From positions 744,001 to 808,000 of the forward strand of contig NZ_OX419519.1 in the NCBI RefSeq assembly GCF_948472415.1: 64,000 nucleotides of DNA, read 5' to 3'. Both the position numbers and the translations under genes were made by a program. This DNA is from Kitasatospora fiedleri. GTDB taxonomy: Bacteria; Actinomycetota; Actinomycetes; Streptomycetales; Streptomycetaceae. Positions 38,134-47,243 of the stretch are shown piece after piece; within the stretch, counting starts at the first letter, position 1, and each line of letters begins with the position of its first letter. The notes beneath the pieces were generated by a model. It searched no databases and was not told the DNA's origin. It saw only the letters and a list, made by a program, of their open reading frames with translations.

Positions 38134-38642
38134 GCCCCGATCATTCGGGCCGCCCGGGGTGCGGCGGTAGTGCGCGACACACCCCGGGCGTGCGTTCTGC
38201 ACGTCCCCCTCCCGGCACCGCACGGCGGTCGCGCACGAACGGCGGCGCGCGGACAGCACCGCACGCCGCCCCACGCTCCTTCCCGCCGGAGCCCACGCCC
38301 TGCCGCGGGGAGACGGCCCGGCGGGATGGCCCACGTGAGCAGGGGGACGAGACGCGCGACGGAGCGCGGCGGCGCCGGTGATCCCGCCGACCCGGGGCAG
38401 GTCGGCGTCCGGCCCCGCCACGTCGGGCCGGTGCGCCAGGTGCGTGCCCTCGGCCGACAGCGCTCTCACCACGCGTCCCGTCCTCCCTCGGCCCGAGGGG
38501 CCCGGGGCAGGAGGCGTCGGACCCGACGGCGGCGGGGTTCTCCCGTGCCCGTCCCACCGGCCGCGCCCCACAGCTCCCGCGCCACCCGGTGGCCGGCGGC
38601 CCCGCCACGACGGCCACCACCCCGGACCCGTCCGAGCGGGCG
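38134..38642. other. Region without a confident gene
   Basis: About 500 bp of GC-rich DNA between the ATP-grasp gene end and the possible small membrane gene. Open frames are Arg/Gly/Pro-rich in all registers. No repeats or clear hairpin. Confidence 0.5.
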
Positions 38643-39601
38643 TCAGACCGATGCCGCCGCCGAAACCGGCACCGTCACCCGGTGCTCGGTGAAGCTGCGC
38701 GCCGTCGTCACCCCGGCCGCCCAGCGCAGCGCCTCCGGCCGGACCGGCTCGCCGCGCAGCAGCCGCAGGTACTGGCCGACCAGGTCCGCGCCCGCCGCCA
38801 GCGAGATCGGCAGGCCGCCCGAGCAGCGCGGGTTGACCTCCACCACCCGGGCCGGGCCGTCCTCCGCCAGGAAGCCCTGGACGTTGACCAGGCCGGTCAG
38901 GCCCAGCACCCCGGTCAGCTCCGCCACCAGGACGTCCACCCGCGGGTCCGCGAACGTCGTCCCCCGGGTGGCGATGCCGCCGCGCACCTGGGTCCGCCAG
39001 CGCGGCACGGCGGCGTGCACGGTGCCGTCCCGGCCGATCAGGCAGTCCGCGGTGAACTCCCGCCCCGGCAGCAGGGTCTGCACGATCGGCTCGGGGACGC
39101 GGCGCAGCAGGGTCGGGAAGTCCGCCGGGTCGTGCACCGCGTGGACGTCCCGCGAGCCGCGCCCGCGCCGCGGTTTGACGATCCACGGGCCGGGCAGCTC
39201 GCCCGGCCCGCCGAGCGACGTCCCCGGGGCGGGGATGCCCTCGACGGCCCGGGCGAAGGCCCACTTGTCCAGGCAGGCGGTGACCGTCTCCGGGGCGGGG
39301 AACCAGGCCGCGACGCCCTTGTCCGCGAACTCCCGCTCCCGTCCGGCCAGTTGCTCCAGCTCCTCGCCGACCGTCACCACCAGTGCTTCGCACCGCCGCT
39401 CGACCGCGGTCGCCAGCAGCCGCTCCGCGAAGCCCGCCTGGCCGGCCGCCGGCAGCAGCACGCCCTCGTGGCCCAGGTGCAGGCCCACCCCGTGCGGGTC
39501 CGCGTCGCCCACCACCGGCACCAGGCCGGCCCGGGCCGCCTCCCGCGCCAGCACCACCCCGGCGGCCCGCCGCCCCCGGTCACCAGCACCCGCACCGTCA
39601 T
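38643..39601 (-). CDS. ATP-grasp enzyme (CarB/PylC-like), frameshifted start
   Basis: About 319 residues. It starts MTVRVLVTGGG with a Rossmann-like preATP-grasp domain (VVGDADPHGVGLH), then the ATP-grasp core: GPWIVKPRRGRGSRDVHAV (ATP-binding Lys and loop), ADCLIGRDGTVHA and VNVQGFLAEDGPARVVEVN with NPRCSGGLPI (metal-binding Glu/Asn). The family joins carboxylates to amines. ATG at 39601 overlaps the stop of the exosortase gene as ATGA. One base is missing at about 39563-39577, just after TGGG. It is last in a seven-gene coupled operon; it may ligate an amino acid onto the product. Confidence 0.85.
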
Positions 39602-40289
39602 CGCTCCTCCACCTCGTCCGTCTCGTGAGCCCTGCCCGTCCCGTTCGCCCTGTCCGCCCGCCCGCCCCGCCCGCCCCGCCCGCCCTGTCCGCCCTGTTCG
39701 CCCTGTCCGCCTCGGACGCACCGCCCGGCCGCCGCGGGCGGCGTCCGATCCGCAGCGCGACCATCAGCAGCACGGCCAGCAGCAGCATCAGGTAGGACCA
39801 AAGGGTTCCGCCCCAGTCGTGGAAGCCGACCATGGTGGGGATGCCGTAGTCCTGGCCCACCCAGAGCACGGCCACCAGCCGCGCCAGGTTCGCGGTGGCG
39901 AACAGCGCCGCCGCCGCGACCGCCCCGACCAGCCGCTGGCGCCACGTCCCGCCGAGGATCAGCAGCGAGACGCCCGCGCAGGCCGCCACGACGGTGAGCG
40001 CCGAGCAGGACGGGGTGATCCGGATGAAGAACGGCTGGTACCCGTGGAAGCCGTGCACCAGGTCGGTGCCGGGCAGTTGGCGGACCATCGACAGCCCGCA
40101 CCAGCGGGCCACCGCCCCGGTCGCCGCCGCCTCCGCCCGGGTGACCGGCCCGGCCGCCCAGTGGCCGAGGGCGAGGGTGGTGGCGATGACCGCCAGGACC
40201 CGCAGCAGCGGGGCCAGCGGCCGGGCCGGGCCGACCGCCGGGCGGGGCCGGGACGGGCGCGCCGCCCCGGGGAACGTCGGGAGTCTCAC
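39598..40289 (-). CDS. Exosortase/archaeosortase-family membrane protease-transpeptidase
   Basis: About 230 residues with at least six membrane helices. The catalytic triad of the family is visible: Cys95 in TPSCSAL, Arg137 in NLARLVAV and His157 in GFHDWGG. Exosortases cut C-terminal sorting signals and hand proteins to another acceptor, in many bacteria next to exopolysaccharide genes. GTG at 40289 overlaps the glycosyltransferase stop (GTGA) and the gene should end at 39598 overlapping the ATP-grasp start (ATGA). Its cytoplasmic tail lies in a tandem GCCCTGTCC-type repeat (about 39640-39720), where one base is probably missing. Confidence 0.87.
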
Positions 40290-41595
40290 AGCCGGGCCCC
40301 GATCGCCGCGTTGGGGCGGCCGCGGTCCGCTCGGTCTTGACCCAGGAGTACGCGGAGCCGACCCGCCGGTCGATCAGGGCCCGGGTGCACAGCAGCATGG
40401 AGAGCACGAACAGCGCGGGGAACAGCAGCAGCAGGAAGACCTCCCGCCGCCGCGTCCCGGCCCGGACGAGTCCGCCGCCGATCTCCAGCACCGGCCCGGC
40501 CAGCATCAGCGGGGCGACCGGCCACAGCGGCACGGTGAGCGCCAGCCCGGGCCAGGAGGCTTCGACGCCCGCCAGCAGCAGGGCGACGGCGCACAGCACC
40601 GGCACGTGGTAGAGGTACAGGAACAGCAGCGCCTCCACCTTGCCGAGGACGCCCAGGTGCCGGGAGCGCAGCAGCGCGTCCCGGTGGTCGGCGCAGACCT
40701 GCTGGTGGCCGCGCGCCCAGCGGTAGCGCTGGCGCCAGTAGCCGCGCAGCGTGGTGACGGCGAGTTCGGTGTCGACGGCGTCCTCCGCGTAGCCGACCCG
40801 GCGGCCGGAGAGCCAGACCCGGACGGTCAGGTCGGTGTCCTCGGTGACGGAGTCGACGTTCCAGCCGCCGAGTTCGCGCAGCACCGAGGTGCGCACCGCG
40901 CAGTTCGCGCCGCCGTACGCGGGCAGGCCGAAGGCGCTGCGCCGGCCGGCCATGTTGACCAGGTAGCCGCACAGGTAGTCGACGGCGACCAGGCGGGCGA
41001 TCAGGCTGTCGCCGGGGTTGCGCACCACGCAGCGTCCCTGCGCGGCGCCGGTGCCGGGGTCGTCGAAGGCCCGCACCAGGGCCCGCAGGCAGCCGGGTTC
41101 GGGCTGGTGGTCGGCGTCGAAGACGACGGTGATCTCGCCGCGCACCAGTTCCAGCGCCTCGTTCAGCGCGGCGGACTTCCCGCCGACGGCGTCCGCGGCC
41201 CGGCGCAGCACCCGCCAGCGGGGGTGCGCCTCGGCGGCGCGCTCCAGCAGGGTGCCGGTGTCGTCGGCGGAGCGGTCGTCGACGAAGACCACGTCCAGCC
41301 GGTCGGCGGGGTAGTCGAGGGCGGCCAGCGCGCGGGTCAGCCCGTCCACCACCCTGGCCTCGTCGTGGCAGGGCACCAGCACCGTGACGCTCGGCAACTC
41401 GCCCTGCTCGTCGGCCGGTCGGGGCCGGGCGTGCAGCGCCCCGGCGAGCAGCACCAGGTGCCGCAGCAGGTAGAGCCCGAACACCCCGGCGAGGAAGCCG
41501 GCCAGCGCGTGGTGCGCCCAGGCCGGGCACCACCACAGCAGCCCGGCCGCCGCCACCGCCACCACCGCCGAAAGCGCCCACCGCGCCCGCTTCAC
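40286..41595 (-). CDS. Processive family-2 glycosyltransferase, 3' end frameshifted
   Basis: About 437 residues. An N-terminal membrane pair is followed by the GT-A domain with the cellulose/hyaluronan synthase set: VLVPCHDEARVV, VFVDDRSADDT, VFDADHQPEPG, VTEDTDLTV and QRYRWARGHQQ; more membrane helices follow. These residues predict a beta-linked polysaccharide, plausibly a GlcNAc polymer given the epimerase and deacetylase upstream. GTG at 41595 overlaps the HAD stop and the stop overlaps the exosortase start, both as GTGA. One base is missing in the G run at 40313-40316, after which the frame should end NAAIGARL. Confidence 0.88.
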
Positions 41596-42338
41596 AGCGC
41601 CTCCCGTACGGCGTCGAGCGCCTCCGCGACCGTCCCGAAGGACGCCGACTCGCTTCCGTGGTCCGCCCGTCGGCGGTACTCGCCCTGCCGGACCCGGAGC
41701 ACCGGGATGCCCAGCCGGGCCGCGCCCGCGACGTCCTTGTCGGGCCGGTCGCCGACCATCAGCGCCTCGCCGGGCGCGCACCCGAGCAGCGCCAGCGCCT
41801 GCCGGAAGCCGTCGGGGGCGGGCTTGCGGGCGGCCCGTCCGCCGGGCAGCTCGTCGGTGCACACCACGTGCGGCAGCAGCGGGACGAGGCCGGTGGCGGC
41901 GAGTTTGGCGCGCTGCTGGGCCGGGTTGCCGTCGGTGAGCACCACCAGCGGGACGGCCGCGGCGAGCCGGGCCAGCCGTTCGGCGACGCCGGGGTACGGG
42001 TCGAGCCGCACCGGCCGGAACTCCCGGAAGACGTCCACGAGTTCGGCGGCCGTCCGGGCCTCGTACCCGCCGACCCGCTCCAGGGCCCGGTCGACGATCC
42101 GCCCCCGGTCGCTGCCCTGCGCGCACACCTCGGCCAGCGCGGCGCGCAGGGCCGGGCGCAGCGCGGCGGGGGCGGCCTGCGCGACCGCGTCCCAGGCGGC
42201 GGCGAGGAACTGCGCCTGCGGGTAGAGGGTGTCGTCGAGGTCGAGCAGGACGCCCCGGCAGCGCGCCCCGGCACCGGAACCCACCGCCCCCGCACCGGAA
42301 CTCGCGGCCCCCGCAACGGAGTCCGCCGTCGGCCTCAT
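41592..42338 (-). CDS. HAD-family hydrolase in the exosortase operon
   Basis: The protein has 248 residues. Motif I is LLDLDDTLYPQ, motif II VVLTDGNP, the lysine lies in ARKPAPDGF and motif III is LMVGDRPDKDV; the spacing is of the haloacid-dehalogenase/phosphatase type with a helical cap. It is probably a sugar-phosphate phosphatase in precursor supply. GTG/ATG overlaps on both sides (start inside the PIG-L stop region, stop TGA sharing bases with the glycosyltransferase GTG) fix its place in the operon. Confidence 0.85.
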   Translation of the reverse strand: MRPTADSVAGAASSGAGAVGSGAGARCRGVLLDLDDTLYPQAQFLAAAWDAVAQAAPAALRPALRAALAEVCAQGSDRGRIVDRALERVGGYEARTAAELVDVFREFRPVRLDPYPGVAERLARLAAAVPLVVLTDGNPAQQRAKLAATGLVPLLPHVVCTDELPGGRAARKPAPDGFRQALALLGCAPGEALMVGDRPDKDVAGAARLGIPVLRVRQGEYRRRADHGSESASFGTVAEALDAVREAL

Positions 42339-42988
42339 GCCCGGACCTGCCGGGGGACGGCCGTCGCGGCGGGCGCGGTGACGGTGAGGGTGAGCAGGCT
42401 GCGGGTGGCGGTGAACGCCTCGGCGGCCTCCAGGCGGCCCTGGAAGCCGCGGAAGCGGGCCTGGGCGGCGAGCGCGTCGAGGTCGACCCGGCGGGAGCCG
42501 ACCACCTGGGAGAGGTGGTGGCGCAGCAGGGCGAGCTTGCCGGGGACGTGCCCGGTGACGTCGCTGTAGACGGTGGGGTGGAAGTCCAAGGTGGTGGGGC
42601 CCTCGTAGTGCAGCAGGTGGGGGTGGGTGCGGGCGGCGGCGACGGTGGCCCGGGCGGCGGCGCGGTGGTCCTGGTGGGAGTCCTCGGCGGCGTGGGTGAG
42701 CACCAGGTCGGGCCGGAACTCGGCGAGGACGTCCTCGATCCGCTGGGTGAGCGCGGCGTCGTGCGCCAACTCGCCGTCCCGGAAGCCGCCCCGGTACAGC
42801 CGGGCGCCCAACTGCCGGGCGGCGGCCTGCTGTTCGCGGTCGCGCAGCTCGGGGTCGCCGGGGCCGAGGCGGCCGTCGGTGAGCACCAGCAGGCCGACCT
42901 CCGCGCCTTCCGCCCGGGCCTTCAACAGGGTCGCGCCGCAGCCGAGTTCGATGTCGTCGGGGTGCGCGCCGACGGCGAGGACCCGCAT
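42335..42988 (-). CDS. PIG-L/LmbE-family N-acetylglucosamine deacetylase
   Basis: The protein has 217 residues. The zinc motif AVGAHPDDIELGCGATL is at residues 5-21 and the distal metal ligand region is THAAEDSHQDHRA. The family removes acetyl groups from GlcNAc-containing substrates (lipid-linked, mycothiol-type or antibiotic intermediates). ATG at 42988 shares its A with the epimerase stop (TGATG). Next to a UDP-GlcNAc 2-epimerase and a polymerising glycosyltransferase it probably deacetylates a hexosamine during glycan assembly. Confidence 0.9.
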   Translation of the reverse strand: MRVLAVGAHPDDIELGCGATLLKARAEGAEVGLLVLTDGRLGPGDPELRDREQQAAARQLGARLYRGGFRDGELAHDAALTQRIEDVLAEFRPDLVLTHAAEDSHQDHRAAARATVAAARTHPHLLHYEGPTTLDFHPTVYSDVTGHVPGKLALLRHHLSQVVGSRRVDLDALAAQARFRGFQGRLEAAEAFTATRSLLTLTVTAPAATAVPRQVRA

Positions 42989-44157
42989 CAGGCCGCCACC
43001 GGTCCGGGTTCGCGCAGCGCGAGCCGGTCCGCGCGGTGCAGGGTGGTGACGAGGGCGGCGATCCGCTCGCCGGTGCGCCCGTCGCCGTAGGGGCAGGGCA
43101 GGTGGGCGATCCGGCGCTGTTCGGCGGGGTCGAGCAGCCGTCGGGCGGCGGCCACCGCCCGGGCCTGGTCGAGTCCGGCGAGCGCGGCCTGGCCGAGGGC
43201 GACGCCCTCGGGCCGGGGGGTGCTCTCGCGCAGCACGACGGCGGGGACGCCGAACCAGCCGGCCTCCTCCTGGAGGCCGCCGGAGTCGGTGGCGACCAGC
43301 GCCGAGGAGGCGATCAACTCCAGCATCCGGCCGTGCGGTTGGGGTTCCAGCAGCTCGATGCCGGGGTGCCGCAGGGCGTCGGTGAGCCGGTGCGCGGCGA
43401 GCCGGTCGGCGGTGCGCGGGTGCAGCGGGAAGACCACCGGCCCGCAATTGTCGGCCAGCGCCCGGACGGTGGCGACCAGCGCGGCCAGCCGCTCGGGCGC
43501 GTCCACGGTGCCCGGGCGGTGCGCGGTGACCAGGACGCCGCGCCGCCGCTCGACCGGCACCGCCGCCACGCCCGAGGTCCGCAGCACGTCCAGCACGGTG
43601 TTGCCGACCACGTGCACGGCGTCCGCCGGGACGCCCTCGCGCAGCAGGTTGTCCCGGGCGCCCCCGGTGGGGGCCAGGTGCAGGGTGGCGAGGTCGGCGG
43701 CGACGGTGCGGTTGTTCTCCTCGGGGGAGAGCGGGTTGCGCGAGCGCAGCCCGGCCTCGACGTGCGCGACGGGCACGCCGTGCCGCCGGGCGGCGAGCGC
43801 GACCAGCGGCACCGTCCAGGTGTCGCCCTGGACGACCGCCAGGTCGGGGCGCGGCCCGGCGGCGAAGTGGGCGAGCGCGTGGGCCAGCAGGGCGCCGGTG
43901 CGGGCGGCCTCGTCGCCGGTCAGCTCCCAGGACTCGTCCGGGGGGACGCCCAGGTCGGCGAAGAAGGCGCCGGCCATCCGCCGGTCGTGGTGCTGGCCGG
44001 TGGCGACGACCCGGACGCCGGCCCCGGCGGCGCGCAGGGCGTGCACGACGGGGGCGAGCTTGACGATCTCGGGGCGGGTCCCGGCGAAGACGGTGAGCTG
44101 CGGGGCCCGGCCGGGACGGGTGGTCCCGGCCGGGGTCCGCCGGTGTGCGGCGTTCAT
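42988..44157 (-). CDS. wecB: UDP-N-acetylglucosamine 2-epimerase (non-hydrolysing)
   Basis: The protein has 389 residues. The signatures are FAGTRPEIVKLAPV, VVQGDTWT, HVEAGLRSRNPLSPEENNR and ATDSGGLQEEA near the end. It interconverts UDP-GlcNAc and UDP-ManNAc in the cytoplasm. Length and motif order are standard; the gene is intact. ATG at 44157 overlaps the stop of the phosphatase (TGATG), and its own stop overlaps the PIG-L start, so its dosage is tied to the whole operon. The symbol is by family; the role as a surface-glycan sugar supplier is inferred. Confidence 0.9.
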   Translation of the reverse strand: MNAAHRRTPAGTTRPGRAPQLTVFAGTRPEIVKLAPVVHALRAAGAGVRVVATGQHHDRRMAGAFFADLGVPPDESWELTGDEAARTGALLAHALAHFAAGPRPDLAVVQGDTWTVPLVALAARRHGVPVAHVEAGLRSRNPLSPEENNRTVAADLATLHLAPTGGARDNLLREGVPADAVHVVGNTVLDVLRTSGVAAVPVERRRGVLVTAHRPGTVDAPERLAALVATVRALADNCGPVVFPLHPRTADRLAAHRLTDALRHPGIELLEPQPHGRMLELIASSALVATDSGGLQEEAGWFGVPAVVLRESTPRPEGVALGQAALAGLDQARAVAAARRLLDPAEQRRIAHLPCPYGDGRTGERIAALVTTLHRADRLALREPGPVAA

Positions 44158-45837
44158 CAGGAGACGGGGACCTCGAGTCCGCTGCGGTGCTTCTGCCAGG
44201 CGGAGTAGCCCGCGTACCCGGCTCCGGCGGCGAGCGCGGCGCCGGCCAGCAGCGCGCCGGAGCCGAAGGCGGGGGTGTCGACGGTGGCGGCGGTGCGGGC
44301 GATGGTGACCCGGTCGATCTCGGTGCCGGCCTTGGCGCCCTCGACCGAGATGCCGCGCACGGTGAGCGTGGCGGTGCCGCCGGGGGCGGCGGGCTTGACG
44401 TCCACGGCGAGCAGGTTGTGCCCGCGGTAGCGGACCCGGGACCAGTCGACCGCCTCGGTGACCTTGCCGCCGGCGCCGAAGTAGCCGGCCGCGACGCCGG
44501 AGGCGTCCTTGACGTTGCCCGCGTAGCTCTCCGGCCCGTTCGAGGGCAGGCTGTACAGGCTCGCGCCGCCGCCGCCCGCCACGATGTAGGTGGTGCCGTC
44601 GGTGACGGGGCTGACGGTGTCGCCGACGCCCGCGGTGCGGGTGGGCTTGCCGCCGCGGATCGGGTCGGTGCGCTCGTACATGTGGTTGTGGCCGTTGATG
44701 ACCAGGTCCACGTTGTACTTGTCGAACAGCGGGGCCCACTTCTCCCGGACGCCGCCGTCGGAGACGTGGCTGGTGGTCACCGCGTAGGCGCAGTGGTGGA
44801 AGAAGACGATGATGAAGTCGATGGTGGGCTTGGCCCGCAGGTCGGCGAGGGTCCGCTCCAGCCAGCTGGTCTGGGCGCCGCCCGAGTAGTCCTTGTTGGC
44901 CGGGATCTCGTAGGAGACGTCGTTGGCGTCCAGCGACAGCACCGCGACGTTGCCGTAGGTGAAGGCGTACACGCTGGGGCAGTTGGCGGGGCCGTTGGTC
45001 GGCAGGTCCAGGCGCTTGGCGTGGCCGCCGTAGCCGTTGGGCGAGTACCAGGCCTCCATGTCGTGGTTGCCGGTGGCGACCATCCACGGCACGGACTGGG
45101 CGACCGGCTCGATCTGCTTGAGGTAGCCGTCCCACACCGCCGGGTTGTAGCTGTCGTTCAGCTTGCCCTGGCCGTTGGGTCGGCGTAGCAGATGTCGCCG
45201 GCGAGCAGGTGGAAGACCGGGTTCTGCGCGGTGATCTGCGCGTTCTCCAGCGCGGCCTGGGCGCTGGCGCCCTGGTCGCCCATGGCGGTGAAGGTGAACG
45301 GCTTGAGGCCGGAGCCGCTGCCGGCGGGGCCGGTGGTGAAGGAGTTCACCGGGCCGGACGCGGCCTCCAGGCCCTCGTGGCCGACGGCGTAGTAGTACGT
45401 GGTGTTCGGTTCGAGCTTGTCGAGCGCGGCGTGCCCGTAGTACTGCTCCAGCGGGGCACCGGTGCCGTAGTCGCTGTGCAGGTTGCGGATCTCGGCCTGC
45501 ACGGTCTGGCTCAGGTCGGTGGGCGAGGTGCCCACCCGCAGCACGGGGTTGGTGACCGCGGACGGCACCTGCCAGCCGACCCGCATCTGGGTGGCCGGGT
45601 CGTTGCCGAAGGCGAGGTGCCGGCCGAACGGCACCACGGCCGAGCCGGGCGTGTCGGCGTACGCGGGGCGGCTGAGCAGCATCGGTCCGGCCGCGACGGC
45701 GCGGCGCCGAAGACGCCGGCCCGCAGCACGCTGCGCCGCGACACGCCCTTGCGGACGTCCTGCCAGTACTCGTACTGCTCGGCGATGGTCATCTCGTCGG
45801 CCCGGCGGCGCGACACCCGGAAGCCGGGAAGGTCCAC
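44157..45837 (-). CDS. Tat-exported purple-acid-phosphatase-like metallophosphatase with C-terminal membrane anchor, frameshifted
   Basis: About 560 residues. The N-terminus has a twin-arginine signal (KGVSRRSVLRAGVFGAA), then a fibronectin-like domain and the five metal motifs: AMGDQG, GDICYAD, ATGNHDME, FFHHCAY and NGHNHMYER. The protein ends with a membrane helix ALLAGAALAAGAGYAGY followed by WQKHR and a short tail. First gene of the operon (GTG at 45837 after AAGGGA); its stop overlaps the epimerase start. Two one-base losses split it, at about 45702-45706 and at the G run 45178-45180. The C-terminal helix could be a sorting signal for the operon's exosortase (inference). Confidence 0.85.
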
Positions 45838-46049
45838 GGGATTTCCCTTCGTGGTGTGGTGGTGCGGAAGCGGAACCTCGCCTTCGCCCGATGGAGGTTC
45901 ACGCGCCGAGATGACCTGTTCGGAGACAGCCGGTAAACATTCATACGATCAGATCGGGCGCTCCGGTGAAGATCGCCTGAACGCCACCTGGTGGTCCCCG
46001 GCGGCACCCCCCTCTCGCGCCCGCCGCCCGCCGGTGGTGAACTGTTGCG
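45838..46049. promoter_or_regulatory. Divergent promoter region of the exosortase operon
   Basis: This 212-bp gap separates the minus-strand operon from a plus-strand small gene. It contains one of the few AT-rich patches in this part of the window (TAAACATTCATACGATCAGATC at about 45933-45955 in pieces), the likely promoter. No exact consensus boxes can be assigned. Confidence 0.4.
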
Positions 46050-46255
46050 GTGAGTGATCAGCGCGACAGCACCGAACCCCCGCTCCCCGGCACGGCCGTC
46101 GAGCGCCGCCCGGCCCCCGTGGTCCGCTGCCGCCGCTGCCACCGCCCGCTGCACAGCCCGAGTCCCGCTGGGAGAAGCTCGGCCGCCACTGCGCCGACGC
46201 CCCCGAGCGCACCCGGGTCTACGTCATCGACCAGGACCACCTGCCGGGCACCTGA
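46050..46255 (+). CDS. Small zinc-ribbon-like protein, frameshifted
   Basis: About 68 residues if repaired. It starts with GTG and reads PVVRCRRCHRPLHSP, then after a lost base at about 46160 ESRWEKLGRHCADAPERTRV and ends DQDHLPGT. CxxC plus a later Cys-His region suggests a small metal-binding domain, similar to the short DUF6011-type proteins common in Streptomyces phages and chromosomes. No partner gene is adjacent; it converges on cbiZ. Confidence 0.55.
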
Positions 46256-46276
46256 CCCCCCGTCAGCCCCCACCCA

Positions 46277-46323
46277 CACCGCACCGGACCGGACCGCACC
46301 GGACCGCACCGCACCGGACCGGC
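46277..46323. repeat. CGCACCGGAC tandem repeats at a convergent junction
   Basis: Imperfect alternation of CGCACCGGAC and CGGAC units lies between the small zinc-ribbon gene and the end of cbiZ. Confidence 0.7.
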
Positions 46324-46335
46324 GAGGGCGCCCGC

Positions 46336-47172
46336 TCACCCCGCCGCCGCCCGGACCGCCCGGCTCCCCCCGCCCGCCAGCACGTCCTCGCACCCGCAGC
46401 CCGGCCCGGTGGCCGGGTGGGTCGGGGGGCCGTCGTACCCGGCGCGGCGTTCGCGGTCGGCCAGCGCCCCGGCCAGGACGGCCCGGTGGACGGCCCGGGC
46501 CAGCCGGGCGCCCCAGCGGGAGCGGGGGCCGCCGAAGGGCTCGACCGCCGCGCCCGGCCGCGGGGCGCGGACCGCGACGCAGACCGCGTCGGAGGGGGTG
46601 CCGGAGCAGTCGTACCCGGCCTCCAGCAGGGCCTGGACCTTCGCCTCGGTGGCGGTGGTGAGCAGGTTGAGCAGCCCGGCGTCGGAGAGCGGCGCGGGGA
46701 CGACGGCCAGGATGTTGATGGTGCCGGGCGCGTGGCGGGCGGGCGGGACCTCGGGGGCGGCGGCCCAGGTGGGGACGCCGATGCCGGTGGTGACCACGGC
46801 GGTGGCGCCGCCGTCCTCGGCCCAGGTGCAGGCGTCCACCTCGGCGGCCGTCATCAGGCCGGTGCCGGGGCCGGTCAGGCCCTGCGCGGCGGCGAGTTCG
46901 GCCAGGTGCCCGGCCGGGTCCATCCGCCCGTACCCGGCCCGGACCTGGGCGTTGAGCACCCAGTGCCGCTCGCCCAGGCCGCCGCCGAGGACGCCGGAGC
47001 CGGCCATCCGCCAGCCCGGCCCGGCCCGCCACACCAGCAGGTGCCGGCACGCCCCGTCCTCGATCCGCCCGGCCCGCTGCACCGTCACCGCCGGGGCCGC
47101 CGGGTCCATCAGGTCCCCCGCGTCCACCCCGTCCACCAGGTCCCCCACGTCCGCCGCCCGCTCCTCGCTCAT
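46336..47172 (-). CDS. cbiZ: Adenosylcobinamide amidohydrolase (CbiZ)
   Basis: The protein has 278 residues. The family core is visible: WRMAGSGVLGGGLGERHWVL at the start of the domain, NAQVRAGYGRMDPAGHLAEL, GPGTGLMTAAEVDACTWAED, AVVTTGIGVPTWAA and TINILAVVPAPLSDAGL with LLTTATEAKVQAL. It cleaves the aminopropanol side chain of adenosylcobinamide for salvage into cobalamin. ATG at 47172 was chosen over the upstream in-frame start. No other cobalamin gene is in the window, so this salvage enzyme stands alone. Confidence 0.9.
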   Translation of the reverse strand: MSEERAADVGDLVDGVDAGDLMDPAAPAVTVQRAGRIEDGACRHLLVWRAGPGWRMAGSGVLGGGLGERHWVLNAQVRAGYGRMDPAGHLAELAAAQGLTGPGTGLMTAAEVDACTWAEDGGATAVVTTGIGVPTWAAAPEVPPARHAPGTINILAVVPAPLSDAGLLNLLTTATEAKVQALLEAGYDCSGTPSDAVCVAVRAPRPGAAVEPFGGPRSRWGARLARAVHRAVLAGALADRERRAGYDGPPTHPATGPGCGCEDVLAGGGSRAVRAAAG

Positions 47173-47243
47173 GGTCCGCCAGCCAACCACACCGCGGCGG
47201 CCGGAATTCGCCCCGGCCCGACCGGATGCGGCAGAGTGGCGTC

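Noticed and set aside
38643..40289. One 548-codon exosortase/ATP-grasp fusion protein
   Set aside because: The linker is a frame artefact inside a GC tandem repeat. An ATGA overlap and a clean MTVRVLVTGGG start at 39601 support two separate genes.
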